64,000 nt of DNA, taken from Sinohyriopsis cumingii (lineage: Eukaryota > Mollusca > Bivalvia > Unionida > Unionidae). A program made the translations under genes and the position numbers. This document shows positions 26,480 to 35,493 of the stretch, piece after piece. The notes under the pieces are model-generated. The model was not told the origin of the DNA. It saw nothing but the letters and a program-made list of their open reading frames with translations, and did not search any database. Within the stretch, counting starts at the first letter, position 1. Every line of letters begins with the position of its first letter. The stretch lies in NCBI GenBank assembly GCA_028554795.2, contig CM068830.1, positions 106,243,145-106,307,144 on the forward strand. The letters are read 5' to 3'.

Positions 26480-26809
26480 TCATGGGCGGAAAGGCCAGTG
26501 CGGAGACCATCGAGTATGTTCCAGAATAGCTGAATCTTTACAGATACATAGATCCATTCGTAATATCAGGCCACAACTGAAACACTGTACTTCGTATCCC
26601 AATCCAGTCTCAGGTCCCAAGTAGACAAATCCTGTTCTAGCTAAAACATTCGAAGTAGGTAATCCTTTCCTATCCGTGAGCCATTTTTGAAACGTTTCCA
26701 ATCGACGGGCACAATCACAATAGTCAGGTAAGAAGACTGGAAAATGGTGGGGTTTGAACTTGGAGTTCTCATCGGGTTTCTCAATCGATTCTTGTTGTGG
26801 CGAAGTCAT
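26480..26809 (-). CDS. Second BIR-domain protein, zinc ligand altered
   Basis: 109 aa, ATG at 26,809, TATAAAAC at ~26,841-26,850. It is nearly all one BIR domain: RRLETFQKWL, TGFVYLGPE, VQCFSCGLIL, then ILEHTRWSPHWPF. The last zinc ligand, cysteine in ordinary BIRs (as SPNCHYL in the neighbour), is absent: the sequence has HW. It may use the histidine, be non-functional, or have a changed role. Paralogous to 25,682-26,317. Confidence 0.8.
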   Translation of the reverse strand: MTSPQQESIEKPDENSKFKPHHFPVFLPDYCDCARRLETFQKWLTDRKGLPTSNVLARTGFVYLGPETGLGYEVQCFSCGLILRMDLCICKDSAILEHTRWSPHWPFRP

Positions 26810-26846
26810 TCTTCTGGTGAGTGACTATCCTCTTACAACCAATGTT

Positions 26847-28587
26847 TTATACCAACGTGTCCATACGGCAAAGTAAAGTGGTTGGAAAGTCACACTCGCT
26901 TCTGGTACACGATTTGATAGACTTTTTCCAAGGGTCGACTGACGATGTGGTGAGTGGGTAAACGTAAATCTTGTTTGGCTGATAGGTGGTCACTTTAAAG
27001 TGTTCATCTTTTCCAGACTGCAAGGCTTCTTTCAATACGTCAAAGTTCACCACTCGACTGGTACGATAATTCAGAGTCAATCCTTTCACTTTACACTTCG
27101 TGTGCACTTCTCCTTGTTTGTCCCGGTATTCGTAGCCGTAATTTTTAGGACCGCCACTGGCGAAACTTAGATTCTTGTCGTCGGGGTGCTCGTCTGTCCA
27201 GGCTCCTAAACGGTCTCCTTTGATGTCAGGGTGCTGTTGACTCGGGTGATCGATGTAAATGCAACTGTCCGTGTCAAAGTACAGGACGCGTTCCCCTAAT
27301 AGTTCTAAAGCTTCGTACAATTTTAAGCGAGCATGAGCTGTCACGTAAGCCGCAATGATGACATTTCCAAAGGGGTCGTCTTGTACAAAGTCCAGATCTT
27401 CTTCGTAATTGACTAAGATCAAATTTTCGCGAACGACGTCCACGTGTTTCATGAATTTGGTTTTGTCGTGAATCATCTGGAAGTAGCGGGAAGGTTCTGT
27501 CAAATATTCCGTCTTGGGTAAACACGGTCGTTGTGCCATTTTGCCCCACAAGCAATTTAACATCACTTTGGCAAACGATCGCCTGCCTTCGTTTTTCTCG
27601 ATGTGATCTAACGTGATGCCTTCTTGTGCCCGGTATTTCTCTTTAAATGTCTTTTGGTCTTCGGGAGTGTGACACCAGGACGGATAGACGCTGGCTTCTT
27701 GCTTCAGTTTCAAAAAGGCATCCACGTAGTCGGCGAAAATGCCTTTCTGCGTGGGGTCACCCTTGTGGTATTGTTGTGCCTTGGGAAAGTGACAAATTTC
27801 GTACACTTCTAACAGTTGGTATCCCATGTCCAGAGCTTTGAACAATTCTACGCTGACCCACGTCCCCGTCAAGGCGCGTTCTTCCTGGGTGTGCTGACAA
27901 GGCTGGTCTTGGTTGCATGTTTCGGCACAAGTACGGTACAAAGGAAACATCAGTTTGCCTTGGCAATGGTGAGGTAAGACGGGATGGTACAAGTCCTTGG
28001 GAGGCAAAATTTTGCACTTGATCAAGCCTTCGTATTGTCGAATGTTGACCAGGTCGTTGTGTTCCGTCAACAATTGTGGGTGCCTTGCAGGAAAGCGACA
28101 ATATTTGCACACGTAGGGATACAGCGAACACACGTCCAAGTATTTCATTTCTTCTCCTTTTTCTTCGTCGGCTTGGTACAGCAAACAGGTAGCATTGGTC
28201 CTTCCTCCGTACAAACTATCCCTCGGGTTCAGCGGGTCCATGAACTTGTAACTATCCACAAGGCATTTAAACTCGGGATCGGTTTTCAAACGGTGATCGT
28301 ATTCGTGTTCCCACATTTCCACCACTTGGTATCCTTCATGTTCTAACTTTAAGCGGCGCTGACAAGTGGCCTGGTACAAGTCTTCCATGGTTCGTTGTAA
28401 AAACTGATTTTTAGTGCCACGGTCAGGGTAACAGACGGGACATCCGTGAAATAAGCAACCGTTAAACTCGTACACGATCTTGGGGTTTTCTAAGTCCCAG
28501 CCATCGACCGAATGCGTTCCGATGGTCTTTTCGCCCCCTCCGTTGCGGGCATGCTGAATCCATTTGTCTTCCTTGTCGCACAAGTAA
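26847..28587 (-). pseudogene. polB: DNA polymerase B, C-terminal part (Polinton-A)
   Basis: One open frame from the transposon junction, covering polymerase motif A (DVCSLYPYVC), B (KVMLNCLWGKMA), C (YFDTDSCIY) and the region beyond it, which Polinton-B lacks (GPKNYGYEYRDKQGE; KCKVKGLTLNYRT). Near 26,960 the frame changes, so the family C-terminus is in another frame. The N-terminal part is at 30,994-33,267, separated by the 28,588-30,993 transposon. Confidence 0.88.
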
Positions 28588-28850
28588 CACTGGTCAACAG
28601 TGAAATCATTACTGACTTAAAAAGGCCCTAATCTGTAGTATTTTGGTGTGCCGAACACGAATATAACCGTGAAAAATTTGTATTGGCTCTCGTTTTGAAG
28701 ATATTCATATACCTCATTTTCTATGTTTCACTGTGTAAATTTCTCCAGTAGGACTGCAGCAACATCCGGAATAATGATGTAACATTGCATAATACCATCA
28801 TGCTCACATCATCCACAGTTGATTGCATCATTTTCTGATGCAATGCAATA

Positions 28851-28976
28851 CTAATGCCATGCGGCTGCTGAAGTAAGTTGACGTCAGCAGTGTACTATAC
28901 ATGTGTAGGCCTATTATACTAATGCCAGGCGGCTGCTGAAGCTGACGTAAGCAGTGTACTATATAAAGCCCAATCA
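28851..28976. repeat. Tandem duplication in the transposon promoter
   Basis: Two copies of a ~55-base unit with GCGGCTGCTGAAG and AGCAGTGTACTATA, about 68 bases apart. The second ends in CTATATAAAGCCC, a TATA box ~110 nt before the ATG at 29,082. Confidence 0.75.
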
Positions 28977-29081
28977 GATAGGTTCAGCATTTAAAATATT
29001 TTAGACGTTGTGCGAGACAGTTCAAGCTACTGTTACATAAAACTTATTATTTTATCCATTTACGTACAATAAAGAACAGTA

Positions 29082-30776
29082 ATGCCTCGAAAGTGTGTTA
29101 ATACCGCGGACAATTTTTGCTATATTTGTGGGGAAGTGACATTTGCCAACCAGAAGAAAAGTATCAATTCTCAAGTGAAGAAGGCATATCATCTTTACTT
29201 CGGATGCAAGGTTGGTGACCAAGACAAGCCTTGGGCTCCGCATATATGCTGTGCTACATGTACAACACAGCTTTCACAGTGGTTGAATTGCAAAAGGTCA
29301 TCAATGCCGTTTGCAGTCCCAATGGTGTGGAGAGAGCCAAGCAACCACCTAAATGACTGTTACTTCTGCTTGGTTCCTCCTCTTTCCGGCGGAATAACGA
29401 AGCGAAAGAAGTCGAGAATAGGAATAGTCTACCCAAACATTCCGTCTGCATTGAGACCAGTTCCACATGGTGAGGGACTTCCTATTCCAGAACCTCCAGC
29501 AGAATATTCTCTTGATTCATCTGACGAAGACAAAGGTGAGTCGACCTGTTCTTCTCCTGGTCCATCAGCATGCAGTGATCCAGATTTTCACTGTGGTGCA
29601 TCATCAACCCCACACAGAATAACACAGGAAGAACTAAATGACCTGATTCGTGATTTGGACTTATCAAAGAACAAGGCAGAATTGCTAGGATCAAGACTCC
29701 AACAATGGAATCTTCTAGAAGAAGATGTCACAATTACTGCATATCGAAAGCGCCACCAGCAATTGGAGCCTTTCTTCAGAAAGGAAAGTAATCTGATATT
29801 CTGTTCCGATATTGAGGGCCTCATGAATGCTTTAAAAATCACTCATGACCCACAAGAATGGAGACTATTTGTGGACTCTTCGAAACTGAGTCTCAAGGCT
29901 GTGCTTTTGCACAATGGAAACATTCTTCCATCTATTCCAGTAGCGTATGCTGTCCACATGAAAGAGACATACGATAACTTAAGGCAGCTACTGAATTCCA
30001 TTGAGTATAACAAGTACAGCTGGCACCTCTGTGGTGATTTGAAGGTAGTTGCCCTTTTAATGGGACTGCAGCAAGGATATACAAAATACATGTGTTTCTT
30101 ATGCGAGTGGGATAGCCGAGCAAGGGAAATGCACTACATGAGGAAGGAATGGACTCACAGGCAGAATGTAGCCATTGGAGAGAAGAATATCCAACAGCCA
30201 GCTCTGGTTGAGGCTCAGAAAATCTTGCTACCACCCCTTCACATCAAACTAGGTTTGATGAAGAACTTCGTGAAAGCCATTGACCGGACTTTGCCAGCAT
30301 TCCGATACCTGCATGAAAAATTCCCTCGACTCAGCGAAGCAAAGATTAAAGAGGGAGTTTTTGTGGGTCCTCAGATTCGAGAGCTTTTCAAAGATGACCG
30401 GTTCAACAACTTGCTGGAAGGTGACGCGAAACAAGCATGGAATGCTTTTCGCCTAGTTTCTACAAACTTCCTCGGAAATGTTAGGGCAGAAAACTATAAG
30501 GAACTAGTAGAAGACATGTTGATGAAGTATAAGAAACTTGGCTGCAATATGTCTCTAAAGATTCACTTCCTTCATTCCCATTTGGATTTCTTTCCTAGCA
30601 ACTGTGGTATTGTTAGTGATGAACACGGCGAACGTTTTCATCAAGATATCGCAACAATGGAACAAAGATACCAGGGAAAATGGTCCACTACAATGCTGGC
30701 TGACTACTGCTGGACACTCCTCAGAGATGCTCCCGAACAGCTGTACAAGAGACAGGCGAAGAAATCTAAGATGTAG
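29082..30776 (+). CDS. Putative transposase, intact, family common in invertebrates
   Basis: 564 aa, ATG at 29,082, uninterrupted. N-terminal Cys/His-rich region (CYICGEVTF; CCATCTTQL) probably binds zinc and DNA. Then an acidic linker and a long conserved part: DSSKLSLKAVLLHNG; YSWHLCGDLKVVALLMGLQ; YMCFLCEWDSRA; LLPPLHIKLGLMK; IHFLHSHLDFF; DEHGERFHQDI. I recall this as a widespread uncharacterised family of arthropod, cnidarian and mollusc genomes. DDE-type catalysis is plausible (Asp in CGDLKV and others) but unproven. It sits between CACTG termini, supporting a transposase role. Confidence 0.8.
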   Translation: MPRKCVNTADNFCYICGEVTFANQKKSINSQVKKAYHLYFGCKVGDQDKPWAPHICCATCTTQLSQWLNCKRSSMPFAVPMVWREPSNHLNDCYFCLVPPLSGGITKRKKSRIGIVYPNIPSALRPVPHGEGLPIPEPPAEYSLDSSDEDKGESTCSSPGPSACSDPDFHCGASSTPHRITQEELNDLIRDLDLSKNKAELLGSRLQQWNLLEEDVTITAYRKRHQQLEPFFRKESNLIFCSDIEGLMNALKITHDPQEWRLFVDSSKLSLKAVLLHNGNILPSIPVAYAVHMKETYDNLRQLLNSIEYNKYSWHLCGDLKVVALLMGLQQGYTKYMCFLCEWDSRAREMHYMRKEWTHRQNVAIGEKNIQQPALVEAQKILLPPLHIKLGLMKNFVKAIDRTLPAFRYLHEKFPRLSEAKIKEGVFVGPQIRELFKDDRFNNLLEGDAKQAWNAFRLVSTNFLGNVRAENYKELVEDMLMKYKKLGCNMSLKIHFLHSHLDFFPSNCGIVSDEHGERFHQDIATMEQRYQGKWSTTMLADYCWTLLRDAPEQLYKRQAKKSKM

Positions 30777-30993
30777 TCAATGACTTGATTTTTTATAGGT
30801 AGGCTATTACAGTTGACCTTTTACTATTGGAATGCATTTCGTTATGTAAACATTAATTTCTTGCAGATTGCAAAAAAACTAGAGCCAATTTTGCAATTTG
30901 ACTGTCATATTCGTGTTCAGCACATAAAAATTGATAAGAATTGACTAATTTTATTTCAGTAACATGACTTTTGTAAAAATTTGTTGTCCAGTG

Positions 30994-33267
30994 TAATGTA
31001 ACCAGCGAAGGGCTTTGACCGAGTATTGACGTTTGACAAAGTTGGTCGTATGAGGACTGATGACAGCCACGGTGTTTTCAGGCATGAATTGTTGTCGGTA
31101 CACTAAGGAACACGCTTTGGCAATGGTGCAAGCTTCTTTCAAAGGATCGACCCCTCCGTGTTCCATGAACAGTTCTCGAAATTTTCCACAGCAACGTCGT
31201 AAAATGTCCACGTCGGAACGACAATACTTTAGCATTTCTTCCTGAATGTCAAAGGGGTCGGAGGCGTGAACCTGGTACCAAGCGTAGAAAGCGTCTCGTT
31301 GTTCGGTACGCATGTTGTCGGGGTCATAGTCTTTAGCCTCAGGCAAATGGGGTAGAACGGCATGTTGATTGGCTTCCGTATTGAAAAAGTGTGGAAAGTA
31401 CCCTTTAGCCATTTCTGTCATTCCAAACGTTTTAGGCATTCAACTCAAAGGCATGGCCAAATAATTCATCGAATCTTTAAACTGTACTTGTCCCACTTGC
31501 ATGAAAATGATTTTGGCTCCGTTCAAAGTCACTTTAGGACGTTCGGTGCCGTGTTCTGTATAGTATCTCAAAAGAAACTGTCCATCGTATCCGGAGAAAT
31601 TGTGTGCCATCACCGTGGCATGACGATGACAATCTCCGTAACGTTCGATGTCCTCTTGGCTCCACGTCTTGTCGATGGGGTCTAAGACCCATTGGGCAAA
31701 ATCGGCTAGCGTGTTCGGTCCCCGAAAGATTTTTTCACGCCCTCCAGGAATCTTACTGCAGTGAGGGCAATGACTGAAAATAGGTTCTTGAATGCACTTC
31801 TCGCACGCTCGATGAGCCACGCAGAAATTAGGAATGTGAATGCCAGTCTCTTGCATGCATTCAAAATCGAAAAAAATGAAATTGCCTTTCTTCTTGTGAC
31901 CGTCCTCTTTCTCTGGTTGGGATTGGTATTTTTGCACGTAGCATTGGTGTTCCATGTCCACGATGTGGTGACAAATGTGACATTTTTTCTTTCCTGGACA
32001 TACGTGTGCCTTGGCACTATTGGTACGTATGCCTTGTCCACACGTAGGGCACAATCTCAGCAGTTGACAAGCACATTTCTTCTGTGAACCTTGCGTCTTC
32101 AAATGTTGCTGGTAACAGGCAGGGCTGACAAATGTGCGGAGACAAGCAGAACAATGCACTGGTTCTTGTCCTTCGTTCAGACAGGGTGGAGAGGCTAAAC
32201 ATCCTGAGCATTTCGATCCGCAATGCTTGTGTTGCTCTCGATTATTATAACCATAGTTACATTTCTAGCAATAATAAGCATATCCCAGGAATCCGGTGAT
32301 AGTGGTAATAGTATCAAAATGGTCATCGTGATGATAGAGGTGAATGTATTTTCCATCCTTAAAGTCTTGGCCTCGAAACAACGGAGGTCCGCGCACTTCT
32401 TGAGGGTGCACTTTCAAGGTGTAGCGTGGAGCTAGGACATCCTGCAAGTTTTGCATCTCAGAAATACCACAGGGTGTGTTTGTGGACAGGCCTGCTTGTT
32501 GTAACAGGAATTCTGCTTCGTTTCGTTGTTTGGCTCGGTTCGATTTTCGAATGTTCTCCCAGGCTCTTTTCCATTCTACCGTGTCTTTTTTGTCGGGATA
32601 GGTTCGTCCCACCACGATAGCCCTGGCTAAACACATCTGGTCTTGAGAGTTGTAAATTTGGACGAGGCTCCTTTTTGGTGCTACGAGGGTCGTCCACCAA
32701 TAACAACTTTTTGCGTTGTCCGGTCCCTTGAGGAGGTGAAACGTGGTTCATGTCCAGTGTGACATTTCCATCGGTGATGTCAAACTGGTCATTGGATTGT
32801 TGTACGTGTTAAATCTTGTCCATGACTTTGGAAGCGGTCAGTTCTGCAGGGCTGCTAAACTCGATCCAAACAGGGGATTTCAAACCGTCGTCTTGTATGG
32901 AAAGTCTCAAGCGATCGTCTTCTTTGGGTTGACATTGTCGCTTGAGTGTGGTGAGCAAAGAATCCCTCACCCCGGTGATGAACCCTTCTGCTTTCTCTAA
33001 CGGTACTTCGGACTTGAAATCTTTAAACGTTGTTCTAAATTTTCTAGAGGAGCGCTTTTCTGTCTCTCGAATGGAATAGTATTTGTCAGGGTTAACTAAG
33101 GGTGATGAATTTTGTTTAGAGGGTTTGGATTCTGGTTCACTCATGTCGTCTTCAAAATCACTGGCATGAATTTGTGCCAAGACTTTAGCTCTGGTACGAG
33201 GTGATAGATCACGTTTCTGCCTCTTACTTTCTTCTTCTTTCTTCTCAGATGAATTGGATCGTTTCAT
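30994..33267 (-). pseudogene. polB: DNA polymerase B, N-terminal part (Polinton-A)
   Basis: ATG at 33,267. N-terminal acidic/basic region, Cys-rich zinc modules (32,100-32,290), Exo I (FIFFDFECMQE), Exo II (HNFSGYDGQF) and Exo III (YCRSDVDIL). Breaks: a stop near 32,809, frame changes near 32,680, an in-frame stop near 32,265, and a stop at ~31,440 before MPKTFGMTE. Each differs from the breaks in Polinton-B, so the two copies decayed independently. Confidence 0.88.
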
Positions 33268-33400
33268 CTTGAGTGTAAAACGTCAAATGACTAAAGTTTA
33301 AACACCATGGGCTACTTTATAGTCATGGCAGACCAGCGTATATAAAGGGTGTGTGTCTTGTCCTTTCACTATTCATTTCACTCTCTAACCGAGCACAACG
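33268..33400. promoter_or_regulatory. Divergent promoter: polymerase / zinc-knuckle gene (Polinton-A)
   Basis: GTATATAAAGG at ~33,338-33,348 is the TATA box of the plus-strand gene. The layout is the same as in Polinton-B. Confidence 0.6.
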
Positions 33401-33886
33401 ATGGAAGAGACTACCCAAATCGAACGTTTCATCAAAGCTTTGCAATGGGTCATTAGAAAATTTTCTTCAGACCAACCTTCGAACTACTCTCCTTCCTTGC
33501 GAGATAAAAGTGAAGATACTTGCTATATCTGTCAAAAGAAAGGGCATTGGTCTTCAGAGTGTCCAGACCGTAAAAAGAGAAAAAAAGGGGTTAGAAAAGA
33601 CAAAAGTCAAGATACCTGTTATAATTGTCAAGAAAAAGGACATTGGTCTCCAGATTGTCCAAAAAAGAAACAAGAGGAGTCAGAAGAAGAGAGGGATTCT
33701 TCAGCGGAAGAAGAGGAAGAAAGAAGAGAGGTGAAGAAAAAGAAACAGGAGAAGAAAAGAAGAAGGGAAGAAAGTGAGGAGGAAGAAGAGGAAAAGAGTG
33801 TGAAGAAATTTAAAAAACAGAGAGAGGAAATAATGAGGCAGAAGAAGTCTATGAACTTTTTTAGAGTGTTTTGTTGTGATTTGTGA
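33401..33886 (+). CDS. CCHC zinc-knuckle protein (Polinton-A, full length)
   Basis: 161 aa, ATG at 33,401. Knuckles CYICQKKGHWSSEC (~residues 44-57) and CYNCQEKGHWSPDC (~73-86), then a long Glu/Lys/Arg tail and a C-terminal FFRVFCCDL. Retroviral nucleocapsid-like knuckles suggest single-strand DNA or RNA binding, perhaps in replication, given the head-to-head pairing with polymerase. AATAAA at 33,912-33,917 marks a polyadenylated end, unlike the accessory genes. Confidence 0.85.
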   Translation: MEETTQIERFIKALQWVIRKFSSDQPSNYSPSLRDKSEDTCYICQKKGHWSSECPDRKKRKKGVRKDKSQDTCYNCQEKGHWSPDCPKKKQEESEEERDSSAEEEEERREVKKKKQEKKRRREESEEEEEEKSVKKFKKQREEIMRQKKSMNFFRVFCCDL

Positions 33887-33911
33887 ATTAAATTGTAAAT
33901 ATTGATAAAAG

Positions 33912-33917
33912 AATAAA
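33912..33917 (+). terminator. Poly(A) signal of the zinc-knuckle gene
   Basis: AATAAA, 26 bases after the stop codon. The Polinton-B copy has AATACA at this place. Confidence 0.65.
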
Positions 33918-34076
33918 TTGATTATAAAAGGTAAGTGTCTTTGGGTTTTTGATTTTAAAATAAGAACCTACACTCACGCACTCATACACAGACACGTACT
34001 ATAGGGGTAAAATGGGTTGTTGTTTTTTTTGAGTTATTGGCAATTGAAATTGTATCTCTTTTCGAGAGACGTGGGT

Positions 34077-34092
34077 GGCCCTGAAAAGGGCC
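34077..34092 (-). terminator. Histone-type 3' stem-loop of the gene at 34,115-34,662
   Basis: GGCCCTTTTCAGGGCC on the minus strand, then ACCCACGTC and TCTCGAAAAGAGATAC. It lies 23 nt past the coding end. Confidence 0.9.
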
Positions 34093-34114
34093 TTTTTTTG
34101 GTGTGGGGGTGAGT

Positions 34115-34662
34115 TTAAGCAATCAACTTTAACTGTCTTAAGCCTTTGCCACGGCCGAGGCCTACTTCCGATGATGATTTGGTTGAAATCACTAAGGGTG
34201 GTACGGTAGGCTTAGTCACAGGGCTGGAGTGTTTAGCTCGGGAAGGTCGTATTCTCTTCGGTCGTGATAAAGAAGTCAGATACATTTGTTTCAGACTTCT
34301 TAACTCCGCTAAAATGTCCAACAGTACCGTGACGGTTTGACTTTCACCCTCTTGTTTCTTTGCTTCTTCTTCTTCTTCTTGCTGTTTTTTTCTTACCTCT
34401 TCTTCTTGCTGCTGTTGCTGTAGAAGAAAAGCTTGTTCTGCTTCCTTTTGCTGCTTCATAAATTTCTCCAATTCTTCTTTCTTCTCTGTCTAAAATTCTC
34501 CACGTGTGGTAATGATGGTGACGAAGGTTCTGGAACAAATTCTTGCGAGGTAAGAAAATCCACAAAATTCCAATTCGCCTGTTCTGAAAGTAAGTCCGGG
34601 TTCCCTTGTGTAGTCTCCACGGCTGGTGCACCCCAATGGATCGTTTTCTGAGTTTCCGTCAT
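34115..34662 (-). pseudogene. Right-arm Gln-rich coiled-coil gene (Polinton-A), one frameshift
   Basis: Copy of 16,318-16,869. It starts at ATG 34,662 (TIHWGAPAVE kept), then a frame change near 34,490 before the Gln/Glu coiled coil; the C-terminal 118 residues are open and end as in Polinton-B (RGKGLRQLKLIA). Shares a divergent promoter with 34,882-35,106 and ends at a histone-type stem-loop. Confidence 0.78.
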
Positions 34663-34881
34663 GTTGAAAAACTTTCACATGGATTGACTGCACACAGGTG
34701 ATATCGAATCTATATAGACTATGTGACGTCACAGACTGCTCTCTGCGGATTGGATGTGGGCTAACTGAATTTTGTTACGCGTGTATGGATTGGTCAACGA
34801 ACTCAATCCGTTTCAATCCTTTCTGTCCCTATAAATAAGCGCAGTTCAGTGCAATCACTCACCTGTTCTCGCAGCCTCAAG
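34663..34881. promoter_or_regulatory. Divergent promoter with CRE, CCAAT and TATA elements (Polinton-A)
   Basis: Palindromic CRE TGACGTCA at 34,724-34,731, GGATTGG boxes near 34,748 and 34,788, TATA-like TCTATATAGAC (~34,709-34,719) and CTATAAATAAGCG (~34,830-34,842). Same order and spacing as 16,870-17,088. Confidence 0.72.
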
Positions 34882-35106
34882 ATGTGGACCACAGTCGAAT
34901 CATCAACCCTTGTTTCTTCAATGATGTTCAGGACGGACATACCCATGTATGTCCGATCCAAGTGGACCGTTGTCCATAGGACCACCACCAGTCTATGGAT
35001 ACGTAGGATTTACGTGGAGAGACAAGGATGCCTCAAAAGAGTACTCATTTACGGTCCTACAGTGAGACGAAGTTTAAGGCGAAGAAGATGTCGCAGATGC
35101 CCTTAA
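34882..35106 (+). CDS. Small Arg/Cys-rich basic protein (Polinton-A right end)
   Basis: 74 aa, ATG at 34,882. Close copy of 17,089-17,322: MWTTVESSTLVSSMM start and Arg-rich end with paired Cys (RRSLRRRRCRRCP). The frame has stayed open in both elements while neighbours broke, which hints at selection or recency. Ends 29 nt before a histone-type stem-loop. Confidence 0.75.
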   Translation: MWTTVESSTLVSSMMFRTDIPMYVRSKWTVVHRTTTSLWIRRIYVERQGCLKRVLIYGPTVRRSLRRRRCRRCP

Positions 35107-35130
35107 TGTTAAGGGCATATTAACATAAAC

Positions 35131-35487
35131 CAAAGGCCCTTTTCAGGGCCACTCCAATTTCTCGAAAAGAGATCTACTTTCAATTGCCTACCCCCATTTA
35201 TTTTTTTTATATAAAAAAATCCCATGTTCCATTCCCCTTGTCCCTAAACAGTCCCACGATTAATTTCCATGTTAGATTCCCCTTGTCCCTAGAATTGCTT
35301 TTTTTCTCCCATGTTAAATTTCCCTTGTCTCTAAACTAACCCAAAATAGATTCCCATGTTAATTCCCATTGTCCCCAAAGGGCCGCAACAATATCTCGCA
35401 TGTTAAATTTACATAGTCCCCCAAGGGCCGGGACCCCTACATTTAATGGTAAGTCCCCTTGTCCCGCTATCGCCCCCATTCACTACT
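35131..35487. repeat. Polinton-A right TIR
   Basis: Inverted match to 284-516 joined to 17,850-17,973, ending CCATTCACTACT. It carries the uninterrupted target sequence of Polinton-B. Confidence 0.92.
35135..35150 (+). terminator. Histone-type 3' stem-loop of the gene at 34,882-35,106
   Basis: GGCCCTTTTCAGGGCC on the plus strand, with CCAAA before it, then ACTCCAATTT and TCTCGAAAAGAGAT. Confidence 0.9.
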
Positions 35488-35493
35488 ATTATC
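35488..35493. repeat. Right target-site duplication of Polinton-A (ATTATC)
   Basis: Second copy of ATTATC; the host gene resumes on the minus strand with FDN codons. Confidence 0.93.

Larger units (their letters stand above)
28588..30993 (+). mobile_element. CACTG-ended DNA transposon inside the polymerase gene
   Basis: 2,406 bp. Left end CACTGGTCAACA, right end TGTTGTCCAGTG (12-bp TIR, one mismatch), flanked by TAA at 28,585-28,587 and 30,994-30,996. Polinton-B carries the empty site (AAGTAATGTAACC near 13,140), which proves the boundaries. CACTG-type ends with a 3-bp duplication resemble animal EnSpm/CACTA elements, but the transposase did not let me confirm a superfamily. Confidence 0.9.
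284..35487. mobile_element. Polinton-A (Maverick/adintovirus-like), composite with nested insertions
   Basis: The element starts AGTAGTGAATGG and ends CCATTCACTACT, with ~357-bp TIRs and a perfect 6-bp duplication. Without Polinton-B it is ~17.9 kb; without the LINE and the CACTG-ended transposon as well it is ~9.5 kb. That is short for the family, because no hexon, penton, ATPase or integrase is present. What remains is DNA polymerase B (broken), a zinc-knuckle gene, a divergent accessory pair at the right end, two BIR genes, a tandem pair of unknown genes and one broken accessory gene at the left. With no integrase of its own it would have depended on another copy for integration. Confidence 0.92.

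Noticed and set aside
28588-30993. Intron in the polymerase gene
   Set aside because: It has CACTG inverted ends, a TAA duplication and its own gene on the other strand, and Polinton-B has the empty site.
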